Source: Ailanthus altissimus
Taxonomy: Eukaryota > Streptophyta > Magnoliopsida > Sapindales > Simaroubaceae
Assembly: GCA_946807835.1 (NCBI GenBank)
Contig: OX327693.1
Location: forward strand, 11,115,501-11,179,500
Reading direction: 5' to 3'
DNA: 64,000 bases
Shown here piece by piece: positions 37,740-50,700 of this stretch. Position numbers and translations under genes: made by a program. The notes beneath the pieces are model-generated. The model was not told where the DNA came from. It saw only the letters and a list, made by a program, of their open reading frames with translations, and did not search any database. The number at the start of each line of letters is the position of its first letter. Within the stretch, counting starts at the first letter, position 1.

Positions 37740-39820
37740 CATAGTGTTGGAAAATTAGGTTTTTTATATAGGAACCTAATAATTTGGGTTAATTTCTACA
37801 GTGCATGCATATGATATATGTTCATTCACATAAATACGCATCATATACATATTTACACACAACGGAAACATAAAATTATAGTAAACACATATTTGAAATA
37901 TATTAATCATATTAATATATATATATCTAAATTGAATGGTAAATTTACCAACTGTTGCTGAAAACAAGCTTTTCAACTGAACTCGCCTGAAGTGAACTTG
38001 TTGTTAGACCTAGTGATGGTTATTTTGTATAACACAACAAACGCAAGTATACGTTATCGCAACAAGTAATATATGATAAGTAGAATGTCAATCCCACGAG
38101 GAATTATTATTACTACTTGCTAAGTACTAAAATTATGTTCTCATATTCTTATTCAAGCTATTAGCAATTCAATAATTTTTATATCTAAACTAACTAAACA
38201 AAAAGAATAATTTTAGTGATTGATCCTGGCAATATTTTATGAGGGGAAAAACTCTTTGAGGCGTAAATAAGGTTCATAGTGTTGGAAAATTAGGTTTTTT
38301 ATATAGGAACCTAATAATTTGGGTTAATTTCTACAGTGCATGCATATGATATATGTTCATTCACATAAATACGCATCATATACATATTTACACACAACGG
38401 AAATATAAAATTACAGTAAACACATATTTGAAATATATTAATCATATTAACATATATATATATTTAAACTGAATGGTAAATTTACCAACTGTTGCTGAAA
38501 ACAAGCTTTTCAACTGAACTTGCCTGAAGTGAACTTGTTGTTAGACCTAGTGATGGTTATTTTGTATAACACAACAAACACAAGTATACGTTATCGCAAC
38601 AAGTAATATATGATAAGTATAGTATCAATCCCACGAGGAATTATTATTACTACTTGCTAAGTACTAAAATTATGTTCTCATATTCTTATTCAAGCTATTA
38701 GCAATTCAATAATTTTTATATCTAAACTAACTAAACAAAAAGAATAATTTTAGTGATTGACCGTGGCAATATTTTATGAGGGGAAAAACTCTTTGAGGCA
38801 TAAATAAGGTTCATAGTGTTGGAAAATTAGGTTTTTTATATAAGAACCTAATAATTTGGGTTAATTTCTACAGTGCATGTATGTGATATATGTTCATTCA
38901 CATAAATACGCATCATATACATATTTACACACAACGGAAATATAAAATTACAGTAAACACATATTTGAAATATATTAATCATATTAACATATATATATAT
39001 ATTTAAACTGAATGGTAAATTTACCAACTGTTGCTGAAAACAAGCTTTTCAACTGAACTTGCCTGAAGTGAACTTGTTGTTAGACCTAGTGATGGTTATT
39101 TTGTATAACACAACAAACACAAGTATACGTTATCGCAACAAGTAATATATGATAAGTATAGTATCAATCCCACGAGAAATTGTTATTACTACTTGCTAAG
39201 TACTATAATTATGTTCTCATATTCTTATTCAAGCTATTAGCAATTCAATGATTTTTATATCTAAACTAACTAAACAAAAAGAATAATTTTAGTGATTGAC
39301 CGTGGCAATATTTTATGAAGGGAAAAACTCTTTGAGGCATAAATAAGGTTCATAGTGTTGGAAAATTAGGTTTTTTATATAAGAACCTAATAATTTGGGT
39401 TAATTTCTACAGTGCATGTATGTGATATATGTTCATTCACATAAATACGCATCATATACATATTTACACACAACGGAAACATAAAATTACAGTAAACACA
39501 TATTTAAAATATATTAATCATATTAATATATATATTTAAACTGAATGGTAAATTTACCAACTGTTGCTAAAAACAAGCTTTTCAACTGAACTTGCCTGAA
39601 GTGAACCTGTTGTTAGACCTAGTGATGGTTATTTTGTATAACACAACAAACGCAAGTATACGTTATCGCAACAAGTAATATATGATAAGTAGAGTGTCAA
39701 TCCCACGAAGAATTGTTATTACTACTTGCTAAGTACTAAAATTATGTTCTCATATTCTTATTCAAACTATTAGCAATTCAATGATTTTTATATCTAAACT
39801 AACTAAACAAAAAGAATAAT
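37681..39820. repeat. four-unit tandem array, about 537 bp per unit
   Basis: Units start at 37681, 38216, 38753 and 39292, each at GTGATTGATC or GTGATTGACC. Each holds about 64 bp of LINE, 269 bp of the family A terminus and about 200 bp of the family B start. They differ by few substitutions and short indels. Units 3 and 4 share variants that units 1 and 2 lack (CCGTGG near the start, TAAGAACC, CATGTATGTGAT), suggesting stepwise duplication. The array continues into the unique body of family B copy 3. Confidence 0.9.
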
Positions 39821-42753
39821 TACAAAAATTAAGCAAAGAGAACAAATGTGATAGCGCAAATACTCAAATGCCTAGAATTACAATAATCCCTCAATACTTC
39901 ACTTGAATTCAATTACTCCACTTAGAACTATCAATATGAATGTTAACCAAGAACTTTAATATCCTCACAAGCCTCTTTCGATGGTCAAGTGAGTATATCT
40001 CATTCAATTAATTATCTATATTCCTATAATAATCAGATTGAAATAAGATTCATTAAGTTCAAATTCTCTAAATGGTCATATATGCCATATGAGTATATTT
40101 CTATCTCATATGAAACTCATGCTTTTACACAATGATCATACATCAATTTATCCATTGCCAACACAAAATTCCCTTGTCCAAGTTCATTAAGGTTCCCAAA
40201 TCAATCTAATACATTGTCATGTTATTAGAAGCATTAAGCAGAGAACAAATTGAACAATTCAATACCAATATGACAAATAAGGAAAAATAATCAATCCAAG
40301 CTATATATGAGTTCACATTGTAATCCTAGTAATAAACTTAGTTCATAATTGAAAACATAAGTTTAAAGCATCTAACAACATCATTATACATGCTAGAATC
40401 AACAATTATAAAATTGAAGAGAAAAAGAAATTTCCCTTTAGCAATGGTGATGTTCTTCCTCGAAAATGCAGAAATTCTTCTTCTTCCTCTTGATTCTTGG
40501 CTCTTGTTGTTGATTCTTGCATCTAATATTCAAATGAAGTGTTAATGTTCGTGCTCTCTACTGGCCAAAATAGTATTTTTGTTGCTATTGGAAACCCTAG
40601 GCGCGAGGAGCCTCTAATCTTACAAATAGGCGAGTTGAGATAAGTATTTAAACATCTGCACGGACGCTACGACGCTGGGGGCTCAGCACCGCGACGTTGG
40701 ATACGAGCATTATGTATTCCCAAAGTTAACGAGCGCTACGGCATTGAGTGCTGAGCGCCGTGGCGCTCACTCGCTGATCTGGGCGCTGCGGCACCCAGCC
40801 CACCTGCTGTGCTACTTTCGTATTTTGAGCGTAACTTCTTCGTTTGACGTCCGATTCGCCTCTCATTTGTTCCTATACGTCACATTTTCTGTCGTGCATC
40901 TATTTATGATCATAAAACACAATTAAATAACTAAATATGTATGATTTAAAGTAGAAAATGAAAGTTTGGTACAAATATTACTAGTGCTTTTACGCCCCTA
41001 TTGCCTAGCAACAAACTCTGGTGGGCTTTGTTGTTTAGAACAGTAGCTAAATCTAACTTTCTGGCTTAATTCTTAAGCTTAGACTATATATATTTTACTG
41101 ATCAAGTCTTGACCAATGTATCTATAGCCTATTTGATATTAGAGAACAAGTTACTATTGGAATTTTTCAAGTGAGAAACACTTTCTTTGTCTAAAACCAA
41201 TTTCCAACAACTTTCTCTCTTTAAAAATACCAATTTTCCATCTCTCCTTTAATTTCCACATTTATATATATAAAAATTATATTATTAAAATAATAATTAA
41301 TTTACCATATTTAGGCCCTATGCCCTATATTTATTATTATTTTAATAATAATATAATATTATATAATATAAAATAAATAAATATGGAAATTACGTTTATG
41401 CCTTTTAGATAAGCATCAAGTATATGGGTCTCACCAAGCTACGCGCCTATGCGTACTCAACAAAGAGCCCACAATACATTATGTATCATTATACCATTAG
41501 TCAATAACAATTATTAACCAATTACTATATTTAACACTTAAATAAAAATACGTGCACACTGTATAAATAAGCTATATATAACTGGACAAAACTATTTAAT
41601 CCAATATGCTGGTCAAATGCACAACGAATATACTTCATATAGCAGGACTCTTTAGGCTCATGCTTGATTTGTCAAATGGAACTGTTCCATAAGTCCGTGA
41701 CATGCCCCACGCACACAACACTAAAAATATAAATCAGCTCATCAATTATCCAAATCGAGGTCATCATACATATATATAGTCCTTCCGTCATAATATCTTA
41801 GAATGCGCAGGGATGTAGATCGCCACCATCAAATTCCTATATGCTCATCCATAGCTATCTTCAGACTTGTATTTTAATGAACAATTTATGCTAAACTCTT
41901 TTTGCTATATTGTTTAACCCTTGACGAAAACTCTTTTATGGGTAAATACTTATAGCCATAAGATTTTCTAAGATACAATCTCGAAGTATTTGGATATTAA
42001 ACTCCCTATATGAGCTGATAGATCCCATATTTGTACACAACGGATTCCATAAGCATCAGACTATACCCAACTGTGACATTATGAAAGGTCTGTGACATGT
42101 GTGAAATCAAAGTATAGTATATCACTTACAAGCTTATAGTTGTACTCGGATCAAAGGACCACGTATACTACTCGACTCGAGAAGACCCTCCATTGATAAC
42201 TGATATAAATGTCTATTGAAGGTCTTCGCGAGTCAGTCCCTACGGATACCCATATTTCAATACAAGCTCCAAGCTTACAGTAGACTAGGAACGACCATCT
42301 ATACCTTATAGGTATGATATATGCTGATCTATAAATAAAAGTATCCAACGACAGACCTGCATTGGCATAAATAGATCAAAGATAATGTTTAAGAACATAC
42401 TTGCGTAACTAACATTTTCTAGCACCTGATTGCAACTCCTTGCAACTATATAGTTACTAGTATATCCTCAGGCTTATGTCCCATTACAGATAAGGTTCCA
42501 ACTCTTAGATCTTTGCTGAATATTATAACCAGTTAACTCTTAACTGTGCTAACTCTTAACATTTATATCTCTCAGTGTAGACAATAATTGGGCCCTGATC
42601 TAAACTCTTTTAGTCCATACAATGTCTATAATGTTATATTGTATGGTACTATAAATATAAAACAATCAGTGATTTAATGAAACTGTAAAATTTTATTAAT
42701 AACAATAAAATATTTGTATGGGAATGAATGGCACATAAATATCAATTCTAACA
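37745..42753 (-). repeat. family A LTR-like repeat, copy 3, with perfect 5-bp target duplication
   Basis: In minus sense it starts TGTTAGAATTGATATTTATG and ends CCTAATTTTCCAACA. CATAG flanks it on both sides (37740-37744 and 42754-42758), so the boundaries are firm. Without the family B copy and extra tandem units it would be about 2.0 kb: an LTR-like unit with no coding capacity, inserted in the LINE. It is the best-bounded copy and defines the family ends. Confidence 0.82.
38014..41003 (+). repeat. family B LTR-like dispersed repeat, copy 3, with perfect target duplication
   Basis: It begins TGATGGTTATTTTG and ends GCTTTTACGCCCCTATTG, flanked by CCTAG on both sides (38009-38013 and 41004-41008). 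The span is inflated by the tandem array; measured from the last unit's start at 39623, it is 1381 bp. It lies inside family A copy 3. The tail has a GC-rich block near 40650-40800. Confidence 0.82.
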
Positions 42754-42758
42754 CATAG

Positions 42759-44270
42759 AACAAGAGTTATCCACAGAGAGTCCAAGTTGAGCAGTGAAAC
42801 ATGTAAAAGGGTTTAAAGAACCCTCTTTGAACTGCGAAGTCAAGTCAATAAGGGACTTAATCTTAAAGGAGATTACGTGGCAAGGAGAAGGTGGCAATGG
42901 ATAAAAAAATGGAATTTAAAGACTAGAAGTCCTCCACAATCATACAACTATCTAGTTTGTTTCCAACATGAGTTGGGGATCCTACATGGCTGAAGGCTAG
43001 TGGGTTGGAAATTATAAAGGTTATCATTGGGTCATCATAGGAAATGTCATCACATGGCATTAAGTTTGAATTGAGATAAGGTATGAGGGTATTACTTGAA
43101 GTAAGAAACTTTGCATGGGGCTTAGCTTCCCTAAAGCCACTTGACTCATGCACAGATAAGAACGGTTAAGAGTTAGTTTCCAGTATAACTAACTCTATGG
43201 AACTGTCAGGAACTGTTAAAGTAACCTCTTTAGAGGAAAGTATGTCATCATCCAAAGTAACTGTCTCCATTGTAGTGTATCCTTGTTCTTGGACATCCTT
43301 TCTCTCAGGAAACTGATTGAAAGTACACAATTATCAATCTTCGATTGTGAGGGCAGAACCAACGAAAGGACCATCGCCTCAATATGATGGTTAACAGCTT
43401 TAAAAGATTCAGGCTAAAAACGGCGTCGACCATGTGAGGTAGAAGGGGAACTAGATGAACAACCAGGATTAACCTTAATCATAAGGGTATAAACAGAGTT
43501 GGCCAAGTTTGATGTCCCTTCTTTTCGAGTGGGAGTTCTTTGATAAGATGTCTAAGCAAACCATAGTGAAAACAAGACTCCGGTAACCTCTCATAACGGA
43601 GAAGAATGATGATCAAATCAACAGAGTTAGGGGTTTGAATCCCAAGAGCAAGTTTAAAGGGAGCAGTGATGTCTATTTGGACATGAACCCAAAGGTAACA
43701 TCCCAACCACAAGCTAGAAGTACCAACATTGACTTCCTCAACCTCACCAATCATAGACCCAATCATTCCACATGCTTCATAGTTCGTAAAAAATACAAGA
43801 ATATTATGTAATTGAACCTAAAAGAAAACTCTATTGAAAGACATCTCATTCAACTATCCTAGGCCTCTAGGGGTCTCCAAAACAAAAAGGCTGTTATGAA
43901 ATGACCACGGGCCACTAGCTAGGACTCGCCAACGATTAGCTCCAGAGTCAAAGGTGAAGATAAACATATTGCGACCTGACCCAACAAATTCCACAATGAA
44001 CTAATCAACAATTTACCAAGTGCCAAATATTTTTCATAGAATGAATAAATTGCTCCCTGTTAACAGGACGGGAGCATAAAACCTTACCAATTATTGACAA
44101 GGTTATACGAGTCTCACCAACCTATTGGATTGAAGAATTAAGCAAAATAATGGGGGACAGAATCACCATGAATGGCAAGAAAATTGTATTTGCAAGCCAA
44201 AATGTCCAAATTCATAAACTGCTGTTGTTAGAATTCCAAAGACGGCCGGAATCTAGGGGGAATAACTCAT
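42759..44270 (-). pseudogene. LINE ORF1: DUF4283 and zinc-knuckle domain
   Basis: Minus-sense translation across frames gives the DUF4283 order: R-P-V-N-R-E near 44060-44080, A-S-G-P-W-S-F-H near 43890-43925, and V-L-E-T-P-R-G-L-G near 43860-43885. I-G-E-V-E-E-V-N-V lies near 43730-43755. The piece 43479-43766 then has L-W-V-H-V-Q-I-D-I and the knuckle region Y-E-R-L-P-E-S-C-F-H-Y-G, with a cysteine replaced by tyrosine. ORF1 binds RNA in L1 elements; several stops disable it. The region 42759-43430 is the variable C-terminal part. Confidence 0.78.
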
Positions 44271-44704
44271 TTTTCATAGAAAAATAACTAAAATTTTGAT
44301 TTTGGTTTTTTTATTCTCGTGAAAGTTGATTTTGATTTTTTTTTTATAATTTTTTTTTTATTATTGTATTCCTCAAATTAAACCTTTTTTAATCAAGACA
44401 TTTAAAATGCACCACCATCTAAAATTTTATTTTAAGTTGGTCCTGTAAAATTGGAATTAATAATTAGATCAGTATTAAAAAAGAAAAAGGAGAAAATTTG
44501 TAAGGTGCATCATCCTAGACGTTAATTCGGCTCTTTAAAAGGGGAAAACGAAAATAGAAGATATGTGGGCACAGAAATGACACATGTAACATTCAAACTG
44601 ACCAGAGATTCTCCCTCCCAATATCTATCCATCTATCTTGTATATTCATTATCATTTCGATTTATCCATTAGAATAGCAATACAAATTAATTTCAGAAAA
44701 CAAT
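44271..44704 (+). promoter_or_regulatory. short upstream region of the SRRP1-like gene
   Basis: This is all that lies between the LINE 5' end and the ATG at 44705. It includes T-rich tracts (44335-44365) and a TTGTATATTCATTA stretch near 44637-44650, which could act as a weak TATA-like element. No transcription start can be fixed from sequence. Confidence 0.35.
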
Positions 44705-47700
44705 ATGCTAATGTTAAGTTCGAGAATAGGATCAGTTGCATGCCTTGATGTCAGACTCAATTGCATCCATTCTTCTTTTTCATACCCAGTATGTGTAACT
44801 GTGAACCCTCGCCCTCCTATTGTGCAAAGTTCCATTTCTTTGGAGAGAATTTGCCAGAGAAACATTTCTCATGCCGCTGCCAAAGTCACCCACACCACCA
44901 ACCCAATTCTCGACGACTCTGATGCTTCAATTCGACAATCTCGGGTGAGTTTCAATAATTTTCTTACTTAAAACTTTTGTACGGCCCTTTGAGTGATTGA
45001 ATAATTTTGTGCCTCTTGGTTTCATCAGTTCGATTAAATGTAAATCTATAATTTAAATCTTGGTTTATGCAAAGAAGTAGAGTTCTGCTGATTGGAAGGC
45101 AGCAAGGGCTTACAAAGAAAGTGGGTTCATATATGAGGGGAGAATCCAAGGATTTAATGGTGGTGGTTTGCTAGTTCGTTTCTTTTCTCTTGTGGGTTTT
45201 CTTCCCTTCCCCCAGTTGAGCCCATCTCATTCTTGCAAAGGTACCACTTTGCTTTGTTAACCTTTTCAGTTAGGTATTAGTATTTTATGTTTAACTTAGT
45301 CTTTCAGAAAGTTTTTTTTTTTTTTTAATTGATATGATTACTAAGATGTTTTAGTAATAGGTAGTTGTTTGTTTCAACTGAAATTTGAATTAGTATTTGC
45401 ATTATTTTCTTTTATGACTTGTACAACAATAACCTATTTAATAACTTCATTCTTCTACTACCGACCATTTTCTTCTCATCCCTCTTTCTCGAAATTGTGC
45501 TCCCTTCTCAGTCTGTATCATCGTTTTAGAGCAATAGAGTAGCTCTTTTTCACAATTTCTTGTTTGTTTAATGTTAATATTTTGTCCATTTCTTCATAAT
45601 CATTTCTTGCTTGTCATCCTAAGGCTAATGTTCGTCATTGCTCTTCTCTAGAAAGGGGGACAGCCAGAGCTAGCTTTTATACAAGGTTTCATGGGACGTA
45701 TTGGAAGGTCAATTAGCATTAGGCCCTAAAACTTTTAATTGATTCATTTGAATGTTCATTACTAATGTGGAATATTGTGAACTTGGAACATAGATCAAAG
45801 ACTTAAGTGTCGAACAACTGGCAATTTTTAATTTTAAGACTCTTTTTCTGGCATGAATATGTGCCTTAGTCTAAATGACTACATCCAAGTGACCTTGAAA
45901 TGCCTACCCCTTATGTGCTCTATTTCATTTTTTTTTTCCCCTCAGCTTCTTCAAGTAGATAAAAAAAAGTTCTGTATGTCCATGAAATCGAAAGTTACAA
46001 ATATATATATATATATATATATTACAAAAATATAAATAGAAAGACGAAATATCAAATGAGGTGATCAGGGAAGGAACATATGGTTGCAAACATTTTTTGC
46101 GAATGGTAAAAATTATGTTCCTTGTTGCAAAATTCAAACCTTGTGTTTCTTAATCAGCCAATGATTCATGAGAAGCTTAAAGTAGTGGTGTGATCTGTAT
46201 AAAGATAATACATCTACCTACCTTAGATCCCGCCTCTTTCCAAATTTGGATTGAGTGCTTCACCTACAATGTATTTATCTTAAAGTGCGATTGTTGATCG
46301 CTTAGAAGGTAACATTTATTGGTTAGTTATATGATCTATGGGGATAATATGGCACAATTTGCATATCTATCCAATACCCTTATTCAAACCAAATAAATTC
46401 TAAATTCTATGGTAGGTATTGTTGCCCACCTAATGGAACATACTTGTGCAAGTGGCACAATTATTTTTTGCCACGTGATTAGAGTTTAAGCACTGCAATA
46501 ATTGGATTTGGTTAGACAGGTTTGTTGTCAACTTACCTTTGTACCATCATATTAAGTTTTTGCTGACCCATTGTTTTCCTTTTGTTATGCCATGTCATGT
46601 AGAGCCACAGAAAAATATCCATGAGATTGCCAAAGGTTTGATTGGCTCACTTATATCTGTGAAGGTGAGATTTTGTTTTGCACTATTTTAGTTTTTTGGT
46701 TTCAAAAAGTTCTAATTGTTTTCCATATCTCACATCATTCGACCAGTAGTCCAGATTTCTACTGATGAGTTTTTGATTGGGTATCAGCTATTCTTTTTCA
46801 CAATGAGTTTAGTGTCAATATGCTTAAAATATTTTAACTTCTGCTGTGTATCTCTATATGCACGAGTTAATATTTGGATCAATAGTTTTTAACATTGTCA
46901 CTAGATAATTTGTATGTAATGGCTAGAAATGTCACGTGAAAATTTTGATATACATTCCGTAGTTTTCTGCAATATCAGAACTATTAAAAATGTTGGAGCA
47001 ATTAGAAGAAGGCAAGAAAGGTGAATTGGCTTCAGAATTTAAATTTTGGGGTGTAGTTGTGATGAGAGGAAATTTTTAGAATAGATTATGGTTTAATATT
47101 TATGCATTTACTTTTGACTGATTTCAGGCTGTATGGGTGCTGTCAGGTAGTTTACTTGTTTGACGTATTTCAAATCACTGACAAATGGCTTAAGTTTATT
47201 TATTATTTTGGTTGAGAACATTAGTTGTAGATACGTGCTTTTTCCCGCCTCATCTCTTGTCTATTTCTGTAAGCTCCTTTTTGTGTGTGTGTGTGTGTGT
47301 GTAGAGTTTAGTGGTATTCCTACAGATTAGAATGTATTTGCTTAACTGAGAATTACTTATGCTTGTCTGTACTTCGACGGGCTTGTTCTTTTTGCTGTTA
47401 ACAAAACTTGTAAAACTAGATTTATTGAAGGAAAATTATACTGCAAGCTAGAGAAAAGCAAGAATTAATTGAAGAGAATCATAATAAAAACAATTGTCTA
47501 GATTGAAGAGAATGATGATTATGTTGTACGAAGTTGGTAACAAAATGGATTTACTTTTTGTCCCATAATCCATCACTGCTATATGTATCATGACATGTCG
47601 TATTTTTGTTATTTTTATTTATTGATTCATCTTTTCTTAAGCACGTGAGATAGTCAGAATATTCATATTCATGTAAGGATATATCTCTTAAAACAATGGT

Positions 47701-50700
47701 TGAATGACAAGTAAGTTTTTTTTTCACATAACTCTGCCCTTGAGCTCGGGGTTTTAGTCTTTTCACAGCAGCACCCTTGTTTACTTTGGCTTTAATATTG
47801 ACTAAACATGATTTGTTGAAACTGAGCTAGTTGTACTCCAAAAGATTTGTGTCCTTTATGTTTATACAACCGATAGCAGTGTGGCTTTCTTTGTCGGCAA
47901 CATATGGGTGATCTTGTTGAAGCAAGCATTCATTGTTGATCATGCTTTCTGCCAACAAGTTGAATATTGATTTTTGCCTCTGCTTTTCATCTTTTGGCAA
48001 TCAATAGGAAGAAGAGAGAGTACATTGTTTGTCTCATATCGAACATTACATTATTACCTGGTGTTCTAGAGTGTTTCAACTCTCATTCTTTCAACACCTT
48101 TCTTGTACTTTTTCTTTAAAGATGTTTGAATTGGTATGTAGCATTTAAGTTAACTCCTTTCTTCTTTATTTTCTGCTTTCATTCTTCCAAAATGATTTAC
48201 AAGTGGGGCCTATTGATGATTGTGTCAGGTGGACATACTAATGATTTGTGGTAGGTGCAACTTGAAAATACTTGTTCATCATATCTCATCAAGAACTCTA
48301 CAGTTAAGCATGCTTAGACTATAGCTGCAATAGAATGGGTACTTGTATAAGTCCTCATGTTGCACTCCTTAACTCTCAAAAGCAAAAGAAAAAAGAAAAA
48401 AAAAAGATGATGAATGGGTCATTATATCATGTTTTTCAGTTGAGTGGCCAAATTATAGGATCCTTTACAATATTCTGCTTGGTAGCACACAAGATAGTCT
48501 ACTTTTTCTGTTATTTATTTAGCTCTCAAGGAAGGTTTAAGAGTTAAGTAATTCCTCCATTGTCGTGAGATGAAAATAGAACTAAGCATATTTTTTTAAG
48601 TTGGTTACTGAATCTCCCACCATATACCTCTTTAAGTTGCTACTTCTCACTCCAAGAATACATGAGATCCTTTTTATACATTTTGACTTTTTAGTTTTAC
48701 CTTTGTAATCAAAGGGCTTTGCTTTCTTTCTTTCTTTCTTTTCATTTTTAAACTTTCACACTTTATTAGCTCCCCACTTTTTTTGGTTGGATAATGTTTC
48801 AAGATCTACTTTTATATAACAAACTAGTTTGGTTGCATGTGAGTTTAGTGTTATTGGTGTACTTTCTCAATATTTTAGGTAATCCAAGCTGATGAGGAGA
48901 AGCAGAAGTTGATATTCTCTGAAAAGGAAGCTGTCTGGAAAAGGTATTCAGAAAGAGTTAACATAGAGGATATTTTTGTAGGAAAGGTGGGGTCTGTTGA
49001 GGATTATGGTGCCTTTATTCACCTACGCTTTCCTGATGGTATTACTGCCTCCAAATTTATAAATTCTAATTTTCTAGCATTTTGTATTTCAGAAATTTGA
49101 AACAGTCATGAACTGTCGTGCAGGTCTCTATCATCTAACCGGACTAGTACATGTCTCAGAGGTTTCATGGGATCTGATTCAAGACATTAGAGACATTCTT
49201 AACGAAGGTGATGAAGTGAGAGTCAAAGTTATAAAAATCGATAGGTTAGTTTGCTCTGCTACTGTCTCATTTTTAAATCAATAAAGACTTTTCAAACAAT
49301 TTAAGAAATTGATGATTTCAATCCGTAAAGTCATATCAAACATATTGCGTGAGACTAATAGTATAAAAACAACAGTTATAGCCTAGCTAAAGAAACTAGA
49401 AAAAGGATACTTGAAAGAAAATTTATATGTAACCTTACAGTGATAAGTGTCAGAACTAAGTGATGTGTTTTGTTACTTCAGTGGCCTACTTATTTGGATG
49501 TTATGTGTTTTATGTATTTTTAGAACTATATTTTAAGCGGAATTTAGTTTTCTTAACTGAGATTTAGGTTTAAATTTCATATTTGAGCCTTATTAGTCTT
49601 CCTTTTGAAATATTATCTGACCATTGTTCATTGGCCTTATTAGTTGCATGAACTTAAAGATGAAAGTCTAAGGGCATAAAGCATTACGATCCTCTAATTT
49701 TTGTACAATAAAATCATTTTGATTATTTGATCTGGGTGCTCTTGGATGAACAGTGCCCTTTTTCTTCTTTGTACAACAATAGAAGTTGATTATCGTCTAC
49801 TAGGATGATGGATCATCCTTCTTCATTTAATAACGGATTGCAATTCTGTCTTCTTGTGACTCAATGATCATCTGTTGTGTCTATCTAACTATCGTATTAA
49901 TGGCCCATCCTTGGATTTGAAATTTTGCAATATATTGGTTTAGTGGAGTTTAGGAAAGTTAACATTAGTACAATTTATGTAAATCTGGGATGGTTTTCAT
50001 GCTTTTTCTTTTTCCTCACTGCCAATAATTACATCATTTTTCATGGGTTTTTAATTGAGCAAAAATGCAGGGAAAAGTCACGGATCGCTCTGTCAATCAA
50101 ACAGTTGGAAAAAGATCCACTTTTGGAAACTCTGGACGAAGTAATTCCACAGGTTGGTCATGTGAAGCAGTCTTATGTGTACTTTTATTATGTTTATCAC
50201 TCAGTTCTTCACAAAACAGAGTTAATAATGATAGAATCAAATATTACAATTCACAGGATGGTTCAGTTATATCTGATTCTTCAAGCATGAGCCGTAGCAA
50301 TACCATTGAACCTCTTTTAGGGCTTGGAGCAATATTTGAAGAGCTTCTACAGGAAGATGGGTATGGATTTATCATTGCTGCGTCTAGGAAGATATACTTG
50401 TGGATCCTTACAAGTTTTCTTAGGAATACTTCTTGACATGTTGAAGTTTCCATCGGAAAAGTATAAACCAAATGTGCATTTGAACTTTTTGACTGTTCAT
50501 CCTTTAAGGAAATAAATATTTCAGTCATTCCATTATTTAATTTTGCACATATTCTGTCATCCATTTTAAGTCGAATTAATATATTTCCTGATTTTCGTGC
50601 ATTTGTTCCTTAAGTGGACATAAGTGGACATTTTAGCTCACAATTCCAGAATTTTGGAAGAATAGCCTTACTGTATTTGAACTAGTCTGATTCCTGTCTC

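Larger units (their letters stand above)
31930..44270 (-). mobile_element. L1-type LINE retrotransposon, interrupted by later insertions
   Basis: On the minus strand from about 44270 the order is ORF1 (DUF4283 then zinc knuckle), endonuclease, reverse transcriptase, zf-RVT, RNase H, then a T-rich plus-strand tract at about 31935-31960 that corresponds to a poly(A) tail. This is the layout of plant L1 LINEs that carry RNase H. The element is split by family A copy 3 (37745-42753), which contains a tandem array and family B copy 3, and by family B copy 2 (32472-33865). Stops and frameshifts occur throughout. Its 5' end lies about 430 bp from the ATG of the SRRP1-like gene. Confidence 0.85.

Noticed and set aside
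37681..39820. CRISPR array or ordinary satellite
   Set aside because: Units of about 537 bp cross transposon junctions; no short repeat-spacer pattern exists, and this is plant DNA.
50244..50564. 106-codon minus-strand ORF
   Set aside because: It is antisense to exon 7 of the SRRP1-like gene; no independent support.
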